DNA from: Pandoraea sp. PE-S2T-3
GTDB lineage: Bacteria; Pseudomonadota; Gammaproteobacteria; Burkholderiales; Burkholderiaceae
Reading direction: 5' to 3'
Length of the DNA: 64,000 nt
Assembly: GCF_002179965.1 (NCBI RefSeq)
Contig: NZ_NGUQ01000006.1
Location: forward strand, 1 to 64,000
Shown here piece by piece: positions 1 through 8,811 of the stretch. The translations under genes were made by a program, and so were the position numbers. How positions within the stretch are numbered: position 1 is the first letter of the stretch; each line of letters opens with the position of its first letter. The notes below the pieces were generated by a model. That model was given only the letters and a program-made list of their open reading frames with translations. It made no database searches and was not told where the DNA came from.

Positions 1-1
1 T

Positions 2-97
2 GAGGGTCACAACTGTGATGAGTTGGATTTGCCCGCAACGTACTGGCTGACACAGGCCGAGTTGGACAAAGTGCAGGGCGAGCAGAAAGCTGCATAA
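2..97 (+). CDS. 3' end of an unknown protein (partial)
   Basis: The window opens inside a plus-strand reading frame that ends with TAA at 95-97. About 31 codons are visible, reading EGHNCDELDLPATYWLTQAE and ending in a lysine/alanine tail. A factor-independent terminator lies 29 bases after the stop, which supports this being a real gene end. Too little is visible to name a family. The tail is hydrophilic and has no membrane segment. Confidence 0.55.
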   Translation, partial: EGHNCDELDLPATYWLTQAELDKVQGEQKAA

Positions 98-125
98 CTG
101 ACAGCCCGGCAGGGAATCAAACAAG

Positions 126-151
126 AACGCCAGACGATGTCTGGCGTTTTT
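126..151 (+). terminator. Rho-independent terminator after the partial gene
   Basis: A perfect 10-bp stem (AACGCCAGAC paired with GTCTGGCGTT) with a 3-nt loop is followed by a T run. On the minus strand the hairpin is followed by TTCTTGTTT, so it may also stop readthrough from the catabolic operon that ends at 336. Confidence 0.8.
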
Positions 152-219
152 GTTTGGCGGGAAGAGGAAACGAAGAGCGGAGGGGGCGGTGTCGCCGGAG
201 GGACCAGCGACGTGGGTAA

Positions 220-291
220 GGATAGACCGGAGCCCCTTCCCGAGGCGAGTTGAACACTGTCTGAGCAGCGGGAAGGGGCTTCGGTCTGTCC
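220..291. repeat. Long hairpin: 22-bp stem, 28-nt loop
   Basis: Positions 220-241 pair with 270-291 along 22 bp, with only two G-U wobble pairs when read as plus-strand RNA. The stem is built on GAGCCCCTTCCC / GGGAAGGGGCTT. No T run follows on either strand, so it is not a standard terminator. It lies between two converging transcription units, 45 bases past the ridA-like stop. It may be a REP-like palindrome or an mRNA 3'-end stabiliser. Confidence 0.6.
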
Positions 292-335
292 AGCGGGGAG
301 GTTTTCGGCCCCTTCCCCACAAGCGAAACAAAAAA

Positions 336-746
336 TCAGGCTGCCGGCACCACTGCGGTGACTTCGATTTCCACCTTAGCTTCGTCCTCCACAAGATCGG
401 CCACTTCCACCGCCGTCATCGCAGGAAAATGGCGCCCGATGACTGCGCGATAGTGCTCGCCAATCGCCGGATAGTTCGCCACATACTCCGCTTTGTTCTT
501 CACGTACCAGGTCATGCGCACGATGTGTTCCGGCTTCGCGTTGCCTTCCGCGAGAATCGCCACGATGTTTTCCAGCGTCTGACGCACTTGCAGAGCGAAA
601 TCGTCCGTCTCGAAGCGTTGCTGTGCATTCCAGCCGATCTGACCGCCTACAAACACGATGCGGCTGCCTACTGACATCTCGAACGCCATGCCGTTCGCGT
701 AGCCGCGCGGTTTCGCCCACTCGGGCGGTTGCAGAACTTGCAGCAT
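336..746 (-). CDS. RidA (YjgF/YER057c/UK114) family protein
   Basis: A 136-residue protein of usual RidA length with the family core (IVFVGGQIGW, a VRQTLENIVAIL helix, a MTWYV strand and a VEIEVTAVV end). RidA proteins hydrolyse enamine/imine intermediates to ketones and ammonia. The arginine that binds the carboxylate in canonical RidA (in the PARxxVEV segment) appears to be methionine here (PAMTAVEV), so it is probably not a housekeeping 2-aminoacrylate deaminase. It is the last gene of the anthranilate operon; its ATG shares one base with the thioesterase stop (TGATG), after an AAGGAG site. An enamine is expected in this pathway, so a role in hydrolysing it is a reasonable inference. Confidence 0.85.
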   Translation of the reverse strand: MLQVLQPPEWAKPRGYANGMAFEMSVGSRIVFVGGQIGWNAQQRFETDDFALQVRQTLENIVAILAEGNAKPEHIVRMTWYVKNKAEYVANYPAIGEHYRAVIGRHFPAMTAVEVADLVEDEAKVEIEVTAVVPAA

Positions 747-1219
747 CAGGTCACTCCTTCAATTACAGAATCGGGTGCGGCAAAGCGCACAATTGCCGCG
801 CGCTGGGCTGGGGGCACGGCGATGGGTGCGGGCTTGCCGCCCTCGCCTTTCGCGACCCAGACCAACACCAGCGTGGCTTGCAAACGCGTCTCGTCGTTTG
901 CGCCTGCGAAGCGGATGCGCAGCGTCATCGACGAGCGTCCGAGACGCGTGACTTCTAGCGAACGCGACAGCGTATCGCCCAAAAAACTCGGTGCACTGAA
1001 CCGGCATTCGACATTTGCCGTCGGCACGCCCAGTCCATCGCGCAGGTGCATTTCGCCGAAAGACAAACCTAGCCCTTCGGCGCACCAGTCTTCGACCAGA
1101 TCGTTGATCATTTCGAAGTAGCGCGGGTAAAACACGATGCCTGCCGGATCGCAATGCTTGAAGCGCACCAGCAGCGGCTTCACGAACGCATGCGCGGCCG
1201 CGTCAGTCGTCGACATCAT
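746..1219 (-). CDS. Acyl-CoA thioesterase, 4-hydroxybenzoyl-CoA thioesterase-like hotdog fold
   Basis: A 157-residue hotdog-fold protein. The active-site segment is typical of the 4-HBA-CoA thioesterase family: RFKHCDPAGIVFYPRYFEMI, whose Asp is the expected catalytic residue. It starts 11 bases after the ligase stop, with GGGAGGAG just upstream of tandem ATG codons; the first is used here. In the anthranilate operon it may release CoA from dead-end or accumulated ring acyl-CoAs. This role is inferred from context; the true substrate is not visible. Confidence 0.85.
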   Translation of the reverse strand: MMSTTDAAAHAFVKPLLVRFKHCDPAGIVFYPRYFEMINDLVEDWCAEGLGLSFGEMHLRDGLGVPTANVECRFSAPSFLGDTLSRSLEVTRLGRSSMTLRIRFAGANDETRLQATLVLVWVAKGEGGKPAPIAVPPAQRAAIVRFAAPDSVIEGVT

Positions 1220-1230
1220 TCACTCCTCCC

Positions 1231-2874
1231 TTACTGCGCCATCTGCCGCAGCTTGAAGCGCTGCAATTTACCCGTTTCCGTGCGCGGCAGCGCGTCCACA
1301 AATTCAATGGCACGCGGATATTTATAAGGCGCGATGTTAGCCTTCACATACTCCTGAAGCGTCTTCACCATGGCCTCGTCGCTCGGTTGCCCCGGCTTGA
1401 GCACCACGTACGCCTTCACGATCTGCCCGCGCGCGTCGTCGTTCGCCCCTACCACGCCGCACTCCGCAACGGCGGGGTGCTGCAACAGCGCCGACTCCAC
1501 CTCCGGGCCCGCGATGTTATAGCCCGCCGAGACGATCATGTCGTCCGAGCGCGCCTGATAGTAGTAATTGCCCGCTTCGTCGCACATGAACGTGTCGCCC
1601 GGCAGATTCCAGCCTTGCTTCACATAGTTCTTCTGGCGCGAATCCGCGAGATAGCGGCACCCTGTCGGGCCCTTCACCGCCAGCTTGCCGACCTTGCCCG
1701 GGGGCAGCGGCTGCATGTTCTCGTCAACGATCATCGCGATGTAGCCCGGCACCGGCTTGCCGATAGCGCCCGGCACCACATCGCCGTTCGCGGCCGAGAT
1801 GAAGATGTGAATCATCTCCGTGCCGCCGATCCCGTCGATCATCTCGATCCCCGACGCCTGCTTCCACAGCTGGCGCGTCGCATCCGGCAACGCCTCGCCC
1901 GCCGAGACCGTCTTCTTCAGGCTCGATAGCGTGTACTTACCTACCAGCCCAGCCATCTGACGGTAGAACGTCGGCGCCGTGAAGCAGATCGTCGCGCGAT
2001 AGTCCTGAATGGCTTGCAGCAGCGAGTCCGGCGTGAGCTTTTCGAGCAGCACCGTCGCCGCCCCCACACGCAGCGGGAACGTAAGCAAGCCGCCCGTACC
2101 GAAAGTGAACGCTAACGGGGGAGTGCCGCAGAAGATATCGTCCGGCCCCGGCTTCAGCACGTGACGCGGGAACAGATCGCACATCGCGAGCACGTCGCGA
2201 TGAAAGTGCATTGTGCCCTTCGGCTGCCCCGTCGTGCCGCTCGTGAACGCAATCAGACAGACGTCGTCCACCGCCGTGTCGCACGCCTCGAAGCTCGCCG
2301 GCTGACGCGCCATGCGGGCCTCCAGTGAGTGCTCACCTGCGTCGTGGAAGTACACCACCTGCGTCAACGCCGGACAGAAATAGTCATGCCCCGTCTGACG
2401 ATTGAATTCCAGCTCTTCCTTCAGGCGGCCGTCGCACAGTGCGGCGCTGACCTCCGCCTTGTCGATGATTTGCTTGAGTTCCTTCGCGCGCAACAGCGGC
2501 ATCGTCGGCACGCCGACCAGCCCCGCCTTGATCACCGCGAGCCATGCTGCCGCCATGAACAGATTATTCGGGCCGCGCAGCAACACACGATTGCCCGGCA
2601 CCAGTGCCATGTCGTTGCACAACACATGGGCGATCCGGTCGACCATCTCGCGCAGACCGCGATACGACGTGGTCGTCGGTTGCCCGTTCTCGACCGAGTA
2701 AATCGCCGGGGCATCGCCGCGCCCTTGCGCAATCGTGCGATCGAGCAATTCCGCTGCGCAGTTGATGCGCGCCGGATACGCCACGTCGGGATTGTCGAGC
2801 AGAAACTCGGGCCACTGATCTGCGGGCGGCAGATTGTCGCGCGCGAAAGTGTCGAGATGTCCAGATCGTTCCAT
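1231..2874 (-). CDS. abmG: Benzoate-CoA ligase family, probable 2-aminobenzoate-CoA ligase
   Basis: A 547-residue adenylate-forming (ANL) enzyme. It carries the P-loop FTSGTTGQPKGTMHFHRD and the C-terminal catalytic lysine in PRTETGKLQRFKL. It is expected to activate an aryl acid with ATP and CoA in the cytoplasm. The ATG at 2874 is preferred over an in-frame upstream one because AAGGAG sits 6 bases before it. Presence with the fused monooxygenase/reductase gene points to anthranilate as substrate, as in the abm clusters of Azoarcus evansii. Benzoate or salicylate are the main alternatives, since sequence alone does not separate these ligases. The gene name follows the Azoarcus usage as I remember it. 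Confidence 0.85.
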   Translation of the reverse strand: MERSGHLDTFARDNLPPADQWPEFLLDNPDVAYPARINCAAELLDRTIAQGRGDAPAIYSVENGQPTTTSYRGLREMVDRIAHVLCNDMALVPGNRVLLRGPNNLFMAAAWLAVIKAGLVGVPTMPLLRAKELKQIIDKAEVSAALCDGRLKEELEFNRQTGHDYFCPALTQVVYFHDAGEHSLEARMARQPASFEACDTAVDDVCLIAFTSGTTGQPKGTMHFHRDVLAMCDLFPRHVLKPGPDDIFCGTPPLAFTFGTGGLLTFPLRVGAATVLLEKLTPDSLLQAIQDYRATICFTAPTFYRQMAGLVGKYTLSSLKKTVSAGEALPDATRQLWKQASGIEMIDGIGGTEMIHIFISAANGDVVPGAIGKPVPGYIAMIVDENMQPLPPGKVGKLAVKGPTGCRYLADSRQKNYVKQGWNLPGDTFMCDEAGNYYYQARSDDMIVSAGYNIAGPEVESALLQHPAVAECGVVGANDDARGQIVKAYVVLKPGQPSDEAMVKTLQEYVKANIAPYKYPRAIEFVDALPRTETGKLQRFKLRQMAQ

Positions 2875-2956
2875 GTGCTTCTCCTTGCCCCCGGTAATCC
2901 AGCAATGCAGCATGAGGTCGGCCCGTGGCCGGCGGTCAACGTGCCGTTAGCAACGT

Positions 2957-4165
2957 TCAGCCGTCTTTGAGCAGTTCGCGCGCGATGATCAGCTTTTGCA
3001 CTTCCGTAGCCCCTTCGTAAATTCGCAGCGAGCGAATTTCGCGATAGAGCCGCTCCACAATGGCGCCCGACACGACCCCGGCACCACCAAACATTTGCAG
3101 CGCCCGGTCGATCACCTGCTGGGCCGATTCCGTCGCGAACATCTTTGCCATCGCGGCCTCGCGCGTGGTGCGCTGCCCCAGCACATCGCGCTGCCATGCG
3201 GCGCGGTACGTCAGCAGCGCCGCCGCGTCCACGGCCGTCGCCATGTCACCCAGCGCTGCCTGCGTCAGTTGAAAGTCGGCAAGCGTCTGACCGAACATCT
3301 GACGCGACTTGGCACGCGCCAGCCCTTCGTCGAGTGCACGACGCGCGAAACCCAGCGCCGCCGCCGCCACCGATGCCCGGAAGATATCGAGCGTCATCAT
3401 TGCGACCTTGAAGCCCTGCCCCGCTTCCCCCAATCGCTGCGACGCCGCCACCCGGCAGTTCTCGAATTTGAGCCGCGCGAGCGGATGCGGCGCGCTCACG
3501 TCGATGCGCTCAGCAATCGTCAGTCCCGGTGTGTCCGCGTCGACCACAAAGGCGCTGATGCCACGCGCGCCCGGCGCTTCTCCCGTGCGCACAAACACGC
3601 AATAGAAATCCGCGATGCCGCCGTTCGAGATCCACGTCTTCTCGCCGTTGAGCACGTAGTGATCGCCGTCGAGTGTCGCCGTGCAGGCCATTGCCGCGAC
3701 GTCCGAGCCTGCGTCGGGTTCCGACAGGGCAAATGCTGCGATCGCCTCACCCGCCGCAACGCGCGGCAGATAGCGTTGTTTCAGATCGTCGCTTCCGGCG
3801 AGCGTGATGGCGCCGCTACCCAGCCCTTGCATGGCGAAGGCAAAATCGGCCAGCCCGTCGTGACGCGCCAGCGTCTCGCGCAGCACGCACAGGGCGCGCG
3901 AATCCAGTTTGTCGAGCGCGCCGCCATGGCTGGCCGGTACGCAATACTTCAGCCATCCCGCGCGCCCCAATTGGCGCACCAGCGACACGCAGGTCGCATC
4001 GGTGTCAGCGTCATGATCGACATGCAGCTCTTGCGTGCACCACGCGTCGAGTTGCGTGCCGAGCTGGCGATGCGCGTCGTCGAAGAACGGCCACGCGAGG
4101 AAGTCGCCATTGCGGGCGTTCTGCGGGGTGCTGGCGTGCACGTTGTGCGTCGTGTTCTGGCTCAT
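2957..4165 (-). CDS. Acyl-CoA dehydrogenase
   Basis: A 402-residue flavoprotein of the acyl-CoA dehydrogenase family. Visible hallmarks are [11 protein letters not shown] (substrate/FAD region), the [13 protein letters not shown] strand and the C-terminal MFGGAGV and [19 protein letters not shown] signatures. The ATG at 4165 was chosen because the upstream in-frame extension is arginine/serine-rich, overlaps the preceding gene and is unlike family N-termini. It lies 13 bases after the enoyl-CoA hydratase stop in the same operon. It probably oxidises a cyclohexane- or dicarboxylic-type acyl-CoA formed after ring reduction. Exact substrate unknown. Confidence 0.9.
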   Translation of the reverse strand: MSQNTTHNVHASTPQNARNGDFLAWPFFDDAHRQLGTQLDAWCTQELHVDHDADTDATCVSLVRQLGRAGWLKYCVPASHGGALDKLDSRALCVLRETLARHDGLADFAFAMQGLGSGAITLAGSDDLKQRYLPRVAAGEAIAAFALSEPDAGSDVAAMACTATLDGDHYVLNGEKTWISNGGIADFYCVFVRTGEAPGARGISAFVVDADTPGLTIAERIDVSAPHPLARLKFENCRVAASQRLGEAGQGFKVAMMTLDIFRASVAAAALGFARRALDEGLARAKSRQMFGQTLADFQLTQAALGDMATAVDAAALLTYRAAWQRDVLGQRTTREAAMAKMFATESAQQVIDRALQMFGGAGVVSGAIVERLYREIRSLRIYEGATEVQKLIIARELLKDG

Positions 4166-4178
4166 CGTTTGGTTCGCC

Positions 4179-5042
4179 TCAGTCGCCCTTGAATACCGGC
4201 TTCTGCTTCGCGACGAAAGCGTCGTAAGCGCGGCGGAAGTCCTGCGTCTGCATGCAGATGGCCTGCGCTTCGGCTTCGGCCTCGATGGCCTCGTCCACAC
4301 CCATGTTCCACTCCTGATGCAGCAGCTTCTTCGTCACACCATGTGCGAACGTCGGGCCGCAGGCGATCTGATCGGCCAGCGTTTGCGCTGCCGAGAGCAC
4401 CGCGCCGCCATCGTGCAACGCGTTGAAGAAGCCCCATTGCAGCCCCTCCTCCGCCGTCATCACGCGACCGGTGTACAGCAGTTCCGATGCGCGGCCCTGA
4501 CCGATCATGCGCGGCAGCAGCGTGCAGGCGCCCATATCGGCACCGGCCAGCCCCACACGCACGAAGAGGAATGCCGTCTTCGTCTGCGGCGTGCCCAGAC
4601 GCATGTCCGAGGCGAGCGCCATCATCGCGCCCGCACCGGCGCAAATGCCGTCGATTGCGCTAATGATCGGCTGCGGACACGCGCGCATCGCTTTCACGAG
4701 GTCACCCGTCATGCGCGTGAAATCGAGCAGTTCCGGCATGCGCATCTGCGTGAGCGGGCCGATGATTTCATGCACGTCGCCGCCCGAGCAGTAGTTACCG
4801 CCCGCGCCTGTCACGACCACCGTCTTGATGTCCGTCGCGTAGACCAGACCACGGAACAGATCGCGCAGCTCGGCGTACGAGTCGAACGTGAGCGGGTTCT
4901 TCTTGTCGGGCCGGTTCAGCGTGATGGTGCCGATGCTCGGACGCCCTTGCGCGTCGTTCGACACCGACCACAGAAAATGTTTGGCCTCGAAGTTCGCGAA
5001 CGGGCGCTTGTGGTGCGCCATGGTCAGTTTCACGTCACTCAT
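4179..5042 (-). CDS. Enoyl-CoA hydratase/isomerase family protein
   Basis: A 287-residue crotonase-fold protein. The oxyanion-hole segments are visible: [20 protein letters not shown] near the N-terminus, then [19 protein letters not shown] and [20 protein letters not shown]. The start at 5042 has AAGGAGG 8 bases upstream; an in-frame ATG 18 codons earlier lacks such a site. The position after the SDR and before the dehydrogenase matches the beta-oxidation-like lower part of the 2-aminobenzoyl-CoA pathway, where hydration or ring hydrolysis is needed. Which of these it performs is not visible. Confidence 0.9.
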   Translation of the reverse strand: MSDVKLTMAHHKRPFANFEAKHFLWSVSNDAQGRPSIGTITLNRPDKKNPLTFDSYAELRDLFRGLVYATDIKTVVVTGAGGNYCSGGDVHEIIGPLTQMRMPELLDFTRMTGDLVKAMRACPQPIISAIDGICAGAGAMMALASDMRLGTPQTKTAFLFVRVGLAGADMGACTLLPRMIGQGRASELLYTGRVMTAEEGLQWGFFNALHDGGAVLSAAQTLADQIACGPTFAHGVTKKLLHQEWNMGVDEAIEAEAEAQAICMQTQDFRRAYDAFVAKQKPVFKGD

Positions 5043-5106
5043 TACATTTGCCTCCTTGGGTGTCATCGGCACCGCGACCGGGCCATCTGACGCCATTCGA
5101 TTGTTA

Positions 5107-5931
5107 TCAGCCCGTCAGGACTTCGCCACCCGCGACCGCGACCGATTGGCCGGTGATCGCGCCCGCGCCGGGCTGACACAGCCACAGCACCGTGTCGGCG
5201 ACTTCATCCGGTTGCACCAGACGTCCTTGGGGATTGTGTTTGGCCAGCTCGGCGCGCGCCTCTGCTTCGCTGCGGCCCGTTTTTGCGACGATGTTTGCAA
5301 TCGTGTCGCGCAGAATGTCGGTCTCGGTGTAGCCCGGGCAGACAGCATTGACCGTCACGCCCTTCTTGGCGACTTCCAGCGCCAGCGCCCGCGTGAGACC
5401 GATGACCCCGTGCTTCGCCGCGCAATAGGCGGTGACGTACGGATAGCCGACCAGCCCGGCCGTGCTCGCCACATTGACGATGCGGCCCCAGCCGGCGGCC
5501 AGCATCGCGGGCAGTGCTGCCTGAATGCAGTGGAACGTCCCGGTCAGGTTCACGCCGATCATCTGTTGCCACAGCGCGCTGTCGGTCTTGCCGAACGGTG
5601 CGCTCACCGCCTGCCCTGCGTTGTTCACGAGCACCTGCACCGGGCCGAAGCGTTCCGCTGCGCGCGCGAAAGCGGCTTCGACCGCGGCGGCGTCGGCGAT
5701 ATCCGCGCTCACCCAGTTGACCTCACCGTGGGACGCCAGTGCCTCCGTCCCTGCCGCAAGCGCGGCCTCGCTGCGCCCGAGCAGCGTGACACGCGCGCCC
5801 TTTGCGAGCAGCGAGCGCGCCACCGCTTCGCCAATGCCGCGCGCCCCGCCCGTCACGAGGGCGTGCACGCCTTTCAGCGAAGTGGGCACTGCGGCATTAG
5901 CGGAATTAGCCGGTGTCGTTTGTTGCGTCAT
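5107..5931 (-). CDS. SDR family NAD(P)-dependent oxidoreductase
   Basis: A 274-residue classical short-chain dehydrogenase. It has the cofactor motif TGGARGIG near residue 30, an NNAG motif, and the catalytic Ser...Tyr-x-x-x-Lys ([22 protein letters not shown]). ATG at 5931 is preferred over an adjacent GTG because AAGGA sits 6 bases before it. It follows the monooxygenase/reductase gene after 9 bases, so the two are cotranscribed. It probably oxidises or reduces a hydroxyacyl-CoA in anthranilate breakdown. Confidence 0.9.
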   Translation of the reverse strand: MTQQTTPANSANAAVPTSLKGVHALVTGGARGIGEAVARSLLAKGARVTLLGRSEAALAAGTEALASHGEVNWVSADIADAAAVEAAFARAAERFGPVQVLVNNAGQAVSAPFGKTDSALWQQMIGVNLTGTFHCIQAALPAMLAAGWGRIVNVASTAGLVGYPYVTAYCAAKHGVIGLTRALALEVAKKGVTVNAVCPGYTETDILRDTIANIVAKTGRSEAEARAELAKHNPQGRLVQPDEVADTVLWLCQPGAGAITGQSVAVAGGEVLTG

Positions 5932-5940
5932 CACGCGTCC

Positions 5941-8283
5941 TTATTTACCGATCTGTTGTGCGTAGGCGGCAGCACGTTCCAGATTGGTCTCGTACTGACG
6001 TTTGCCGGCATAGTACTGCGCTGGCCACGCGAGATCCTTGTAGCCGATCTTTGCGGCTTCGTGCAGCGTCCAGAACGGGTCGGCCAAATGCGGACGTGCC
6101 AGCGCGCACAGGTCGGCGCGGCCCGACGCGATGATGCTGTTCACGTGATCGGCCTCGAAGATGGCGCCCACGGCGATCGTCGGAATACCGGCGTCGTTGC
6201 GCACGCGATCGGCGAACGGCGTCTGGAACATGCGGCCATAAACCGGCTTTTCTTCCTTGCTCACCTGCCCCGACGAACAATCGATGAGGTCTGCGCCTGC
6301 GGCCTTGAAGGCACGGGCGATGAGCACCGCGTCGTCCGGCGTAATGCCGCCTTCGACCCAGTCGCTGGCGGAAATACGTACCGACATCGGTTTGTTCTCC
6401 GGCCAGACGGCACGCACGGCGTGGAACACTTCGAGCGGATAGCGCAGGCGGTTCTCCAGCGAGCCGCCGTATTCATCGCTGCGCTGGTTGGTCAGCGGCG
6501 AGATGAAGCTCGACAGCAGATAGCCGTGCGCGCAGTGCAGTTCCAGCCAATCGAAACCGGCCTCGGCGGCGCGGCGCGTGGCTTGCACGAAGTCGTCTTT
6601 CACGCGATCCATGTCGGCGCGGGTCATCTCGCGAGGCGTCTGCGAGACACCGTCGATATAGGGCAGCGGCGAGGCGGAGATCAGCGGCCAGTTGCCCTCA
6701 TCGAGCGGCTGGTCGATGCCGTCCCACGCGAGACGCGTCGAGCCCTTGCGTCCGGCGTGGCCGATCTGCATGGCGATTTTCGCGTCGCCACCGGCGTGCA
6801 CGAAGTCGACGATACGTTTCCACGCGTCGCGTTGGGCGTCGTTCCACAGCCCCGGGCATCCCGGCGTGATACGCGCGTCCGGCGACACGCAGGTCATTTC
6901 CGCGACGATCATGCCCGCGCCGCCGAGCGCACGGCTGCCAAGGTGCACCAGATGGAAGTCTCCCGGCACGCCGTCAACGGCTGAATACATGGCCATCGGC
7001 GACATCACGATGCGATTCTTGAGCGTGAGCCCGCGTGCCTTGAACGGCGTGAACATCGGTGGAATCGAGTGCTGACCGGCGGCGCGCTCCACGCCGGCGT
7101 GCGATGCAAGCCAGTCCTCGAAACCGTCGACATAAGCCGCGTCGCGCACGCGCAGATTCTCGTGCGAGATGCGCTGCGAGCGGGTCAGCAGCGAGTAGGC
7201 AAATTGTTCCGGCGAGAAATTGGCGTAGCGATCGACGGTCTCGAACCATTCCGTGGAATTACGTGCGGCGTTCTGAATCTTGAGCACTTCGATGCTGCGC
7301 GCTGCCTCGTAATCGTTGAGAACACGCGGCAGCGCATCGACACCGTCGGTCCCCAGACCGTCGGCCAGCGCGATGGAATCTTCGAGCGCGAGTTTGGTGC
7401 CCGAACCGATGGAGAAGTGCGCCGTGTGTGCGGCGTCGCCCATCAGCACCACCGGCACACGTTTGCCGTCCATGTCGTTCCAGTGCACCCAGCGCTCGCA
7501 GATCACGCGCGGGAACTGAATCCAGATCGCCGAGCCGCGCAGGTGCTTGGCGTTGCTGAGCAGTTCATTGCCGCCGAGATACTTGGCAAACAGTTGCTCG
7601 CAGAACTTCACGCCCTCTTCCTGGCTCATCTGGTCGATGCCGTGGGCGCGCCAGACTTCCTCGGGGGTCTCGACGATGAATGTCGACGTGTCGGCATCGA
7701 ACTGGTAGGCGTGGGCCTGAAACCAGCCGTGCTCGGTTTTCTCGAACGCGAAGGTGAAAGCGTCGAAGCGTTGATGCGTGCCGAGCCAGACGAAGCGGTT
7801 CTTGCGCGTGTCGATGTCGGGGCGGAACGAGTCGGCGTAACGGGTGCGAATGCGGCTGTTCAGGCCGTCGGACGCGATCACCAGATCGGCCTGATAACGG
7901 CGGGCGATCTCCTGATCGTCGGCAACATCCGTCTCGAAGACGAGTTCCACGCCGAGCGCTTCGCAACGTGCCTGAAGAATATTGAGCAGCTTCTTGCGGC
8001 CGATGCCGATGAAGCCGTGGCCGCCCGATGTAATGGTGCGGCCTTCGAAGTGGATATCGATGTCGTCCCAGTGATTGAAGGCCTCGTTGATCTGTGCGGC
8101 GCTCACCGGATCGGCAACCTGGAGGTTATCCATGGTGGCGTCGGAGAACACCACGCCCCAGCCGAAGGTGTCGTACGGACGATTGCGCTCGACCACCACC
8201 ACGCGGTGCGACGGCTGGCGCAGCTTCATCAACAACCCGAAATACAGGCCGGCAGGACCGCCACCGATACAGACGATATTCAT
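5941..8283 (-). CDS. abmA: 2-aminobenzoyl-CoA monooxygenase/reductase (FAD hydroxylase fused to Old Yellow Enzyme domain)
   Basis: A 780-residue two-domain flavoprotein. Residues 1-390 form a class A aromatic hydroxylase: GGGPAGL dinucleotide motif at residues 6-12 and a second FAD motif [14 protein letters not shown]. From about residue 410 an Old Yellow Enzyme/NADH:flavin oxidoreductase barrel begins ([20 protein letters not shown]) and continues to the end, including [12 protein letters not shown]. This fusion is the signature of the enzyme that hydroxylates and then reduces the ring of 2-aminobenzoyl-CoA. Databases often call it bifunctional salicylyl-CoA 5-hydroxylase/oxidoreductase. GGAGGGTGAAG directly precedes the chosen ATG. 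It is the first gene of the operon and defines the pathway. Confidence 0.92.
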   Translation of the reverse strand: MNIVCIGGGPAGLYFGLLMKLRQPSHRVVVVERNRPYDTFGWGVVFSDATMDNLQVADPVSAAQINEAFNHWDDIDIHFEGRTITSGGHGFIGIGRKKLLNILQARCEALGVELVFETDVADDQEIARRYQADLVIASDGLNSRIRTRYADSFRPDIDTRKNRFVWLGTHQRFDAFTFAFEKTEHGWFQAHAYQFDADTSTFIVETPEEVWRAHGIDQMSQEEGVKFCEQLFAKYLGGNELLSNAKHLRGSAIWIQFPRVICERWVHWNDMDGKRVPVVLMGDAAHTAHFSIGSGTKLALEDSIALADGLGTDGVDALPRVLNDYEAARSIEVLKIQNAARNSTEWFETVDRYANFSPEQFAYSLLTRSQRISHENLRVRDAAYVDGFEDWLASHAGVERAAGQHSIPPMFTPFKARGLTLKNRIVMSPMAMYSAVDGVPGDFHLVHLGSRALGGAGMIVAEMTCVSPDARITPGCPGLWNDAQRDAWKRIVDFVHAGGDAKIAMQIGHAGRKGSTRLAWDGIDQPLDEGNWPLISASPLPYIDGVSQTPREMTRADMDRVKDDFVQATRRAAEAGFDWLELHCAHGYLLSSFISPLTNQRSDEYGGSLENRLRYPLEVFHAVRAVWPENKPMSVRISASDWVEGGITPDDAVLIARAFKAAGADLIDCSSGQVSKEEKPVYGRMFQTPFADRVRNDAGIPTIAVGAIFEADHVNSIIASGRADLCALARPHLADPFWTLHEAAKIGYKDLAWPAQYYAGKRQYETNLERAAAYAQQIGK

Positions 8284-8811
8284 CTTCACCCTCCGGAAAA
8301 CACAGACCACGCACCGTTCACGTCGATCTTTGTTAAATCGTAAATAGTTTATGCCTAAAATACTAGCGAAAAAAATTACCCGCTACAAGCTCGGATTTCA
8401 GGCCAGGGGGTGGGGAAAACGCGAGGTATCGGCGAGCAGTTGACGAGCAGTTGGCGCGCGATTGCCAAATGCTGAAATCATGCGTCCAGATGCCAAAAAG
8501 AGCTTGGGATATCACGTAACACCGTATCGGACGATTCTGATTCTCGTCATTTGAGCGATTTTTACAATTACAAGTCATCGCCAGACTGACAAAATCGCTG
8601 TCTGTTTCGCCATCTGTGGTTCTCATTGCAAACCCCGGCCTAACGCGTAGGTGTAAGCCCCCCCCGGCCGTAGCACGCCCGTCGTGCTCACTTTTACGCC
8701 CTCCTCCCGCACCTGCGTGCGCATACGAAATGACACGTACCGACGACCTCCGGCCGACGGGTGTCTTGTCGCGTGCTGCGTTTTTCGAACCCATCACCGG
8801 GCAATGCATTC
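8284..8811. other. Intergenic region between the anthranilate operon and the CDI locus
   Basis: About 530 bases with no convincing gene. The part next to the anthranilate operon (8335-8400) is AT-rich and contains short dyads such as TAAATAGTTTA, as expected for the divergent operon promoters. A minus-strand frame across 8363-8809 has no family character. No clear sigma-70 promoter pair was found for either transcription unit. Confidence 0.5.

Noticed and set aside
5941-8283. Two separate genes (FAD monooxygenase and OYE reductase)
   Set aside because: The reading frame is continuous across the domain boundary near residue 400 with no stop or frameshift, and the fusion is the known form of this enzyme.
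8363-8809. Minus-strand ORF of 148 codons between the anthranilate operon and cdiB
   Set aside because: No ribosome site, no family pattern, mixed composition, and it would overlap the cdiB start.
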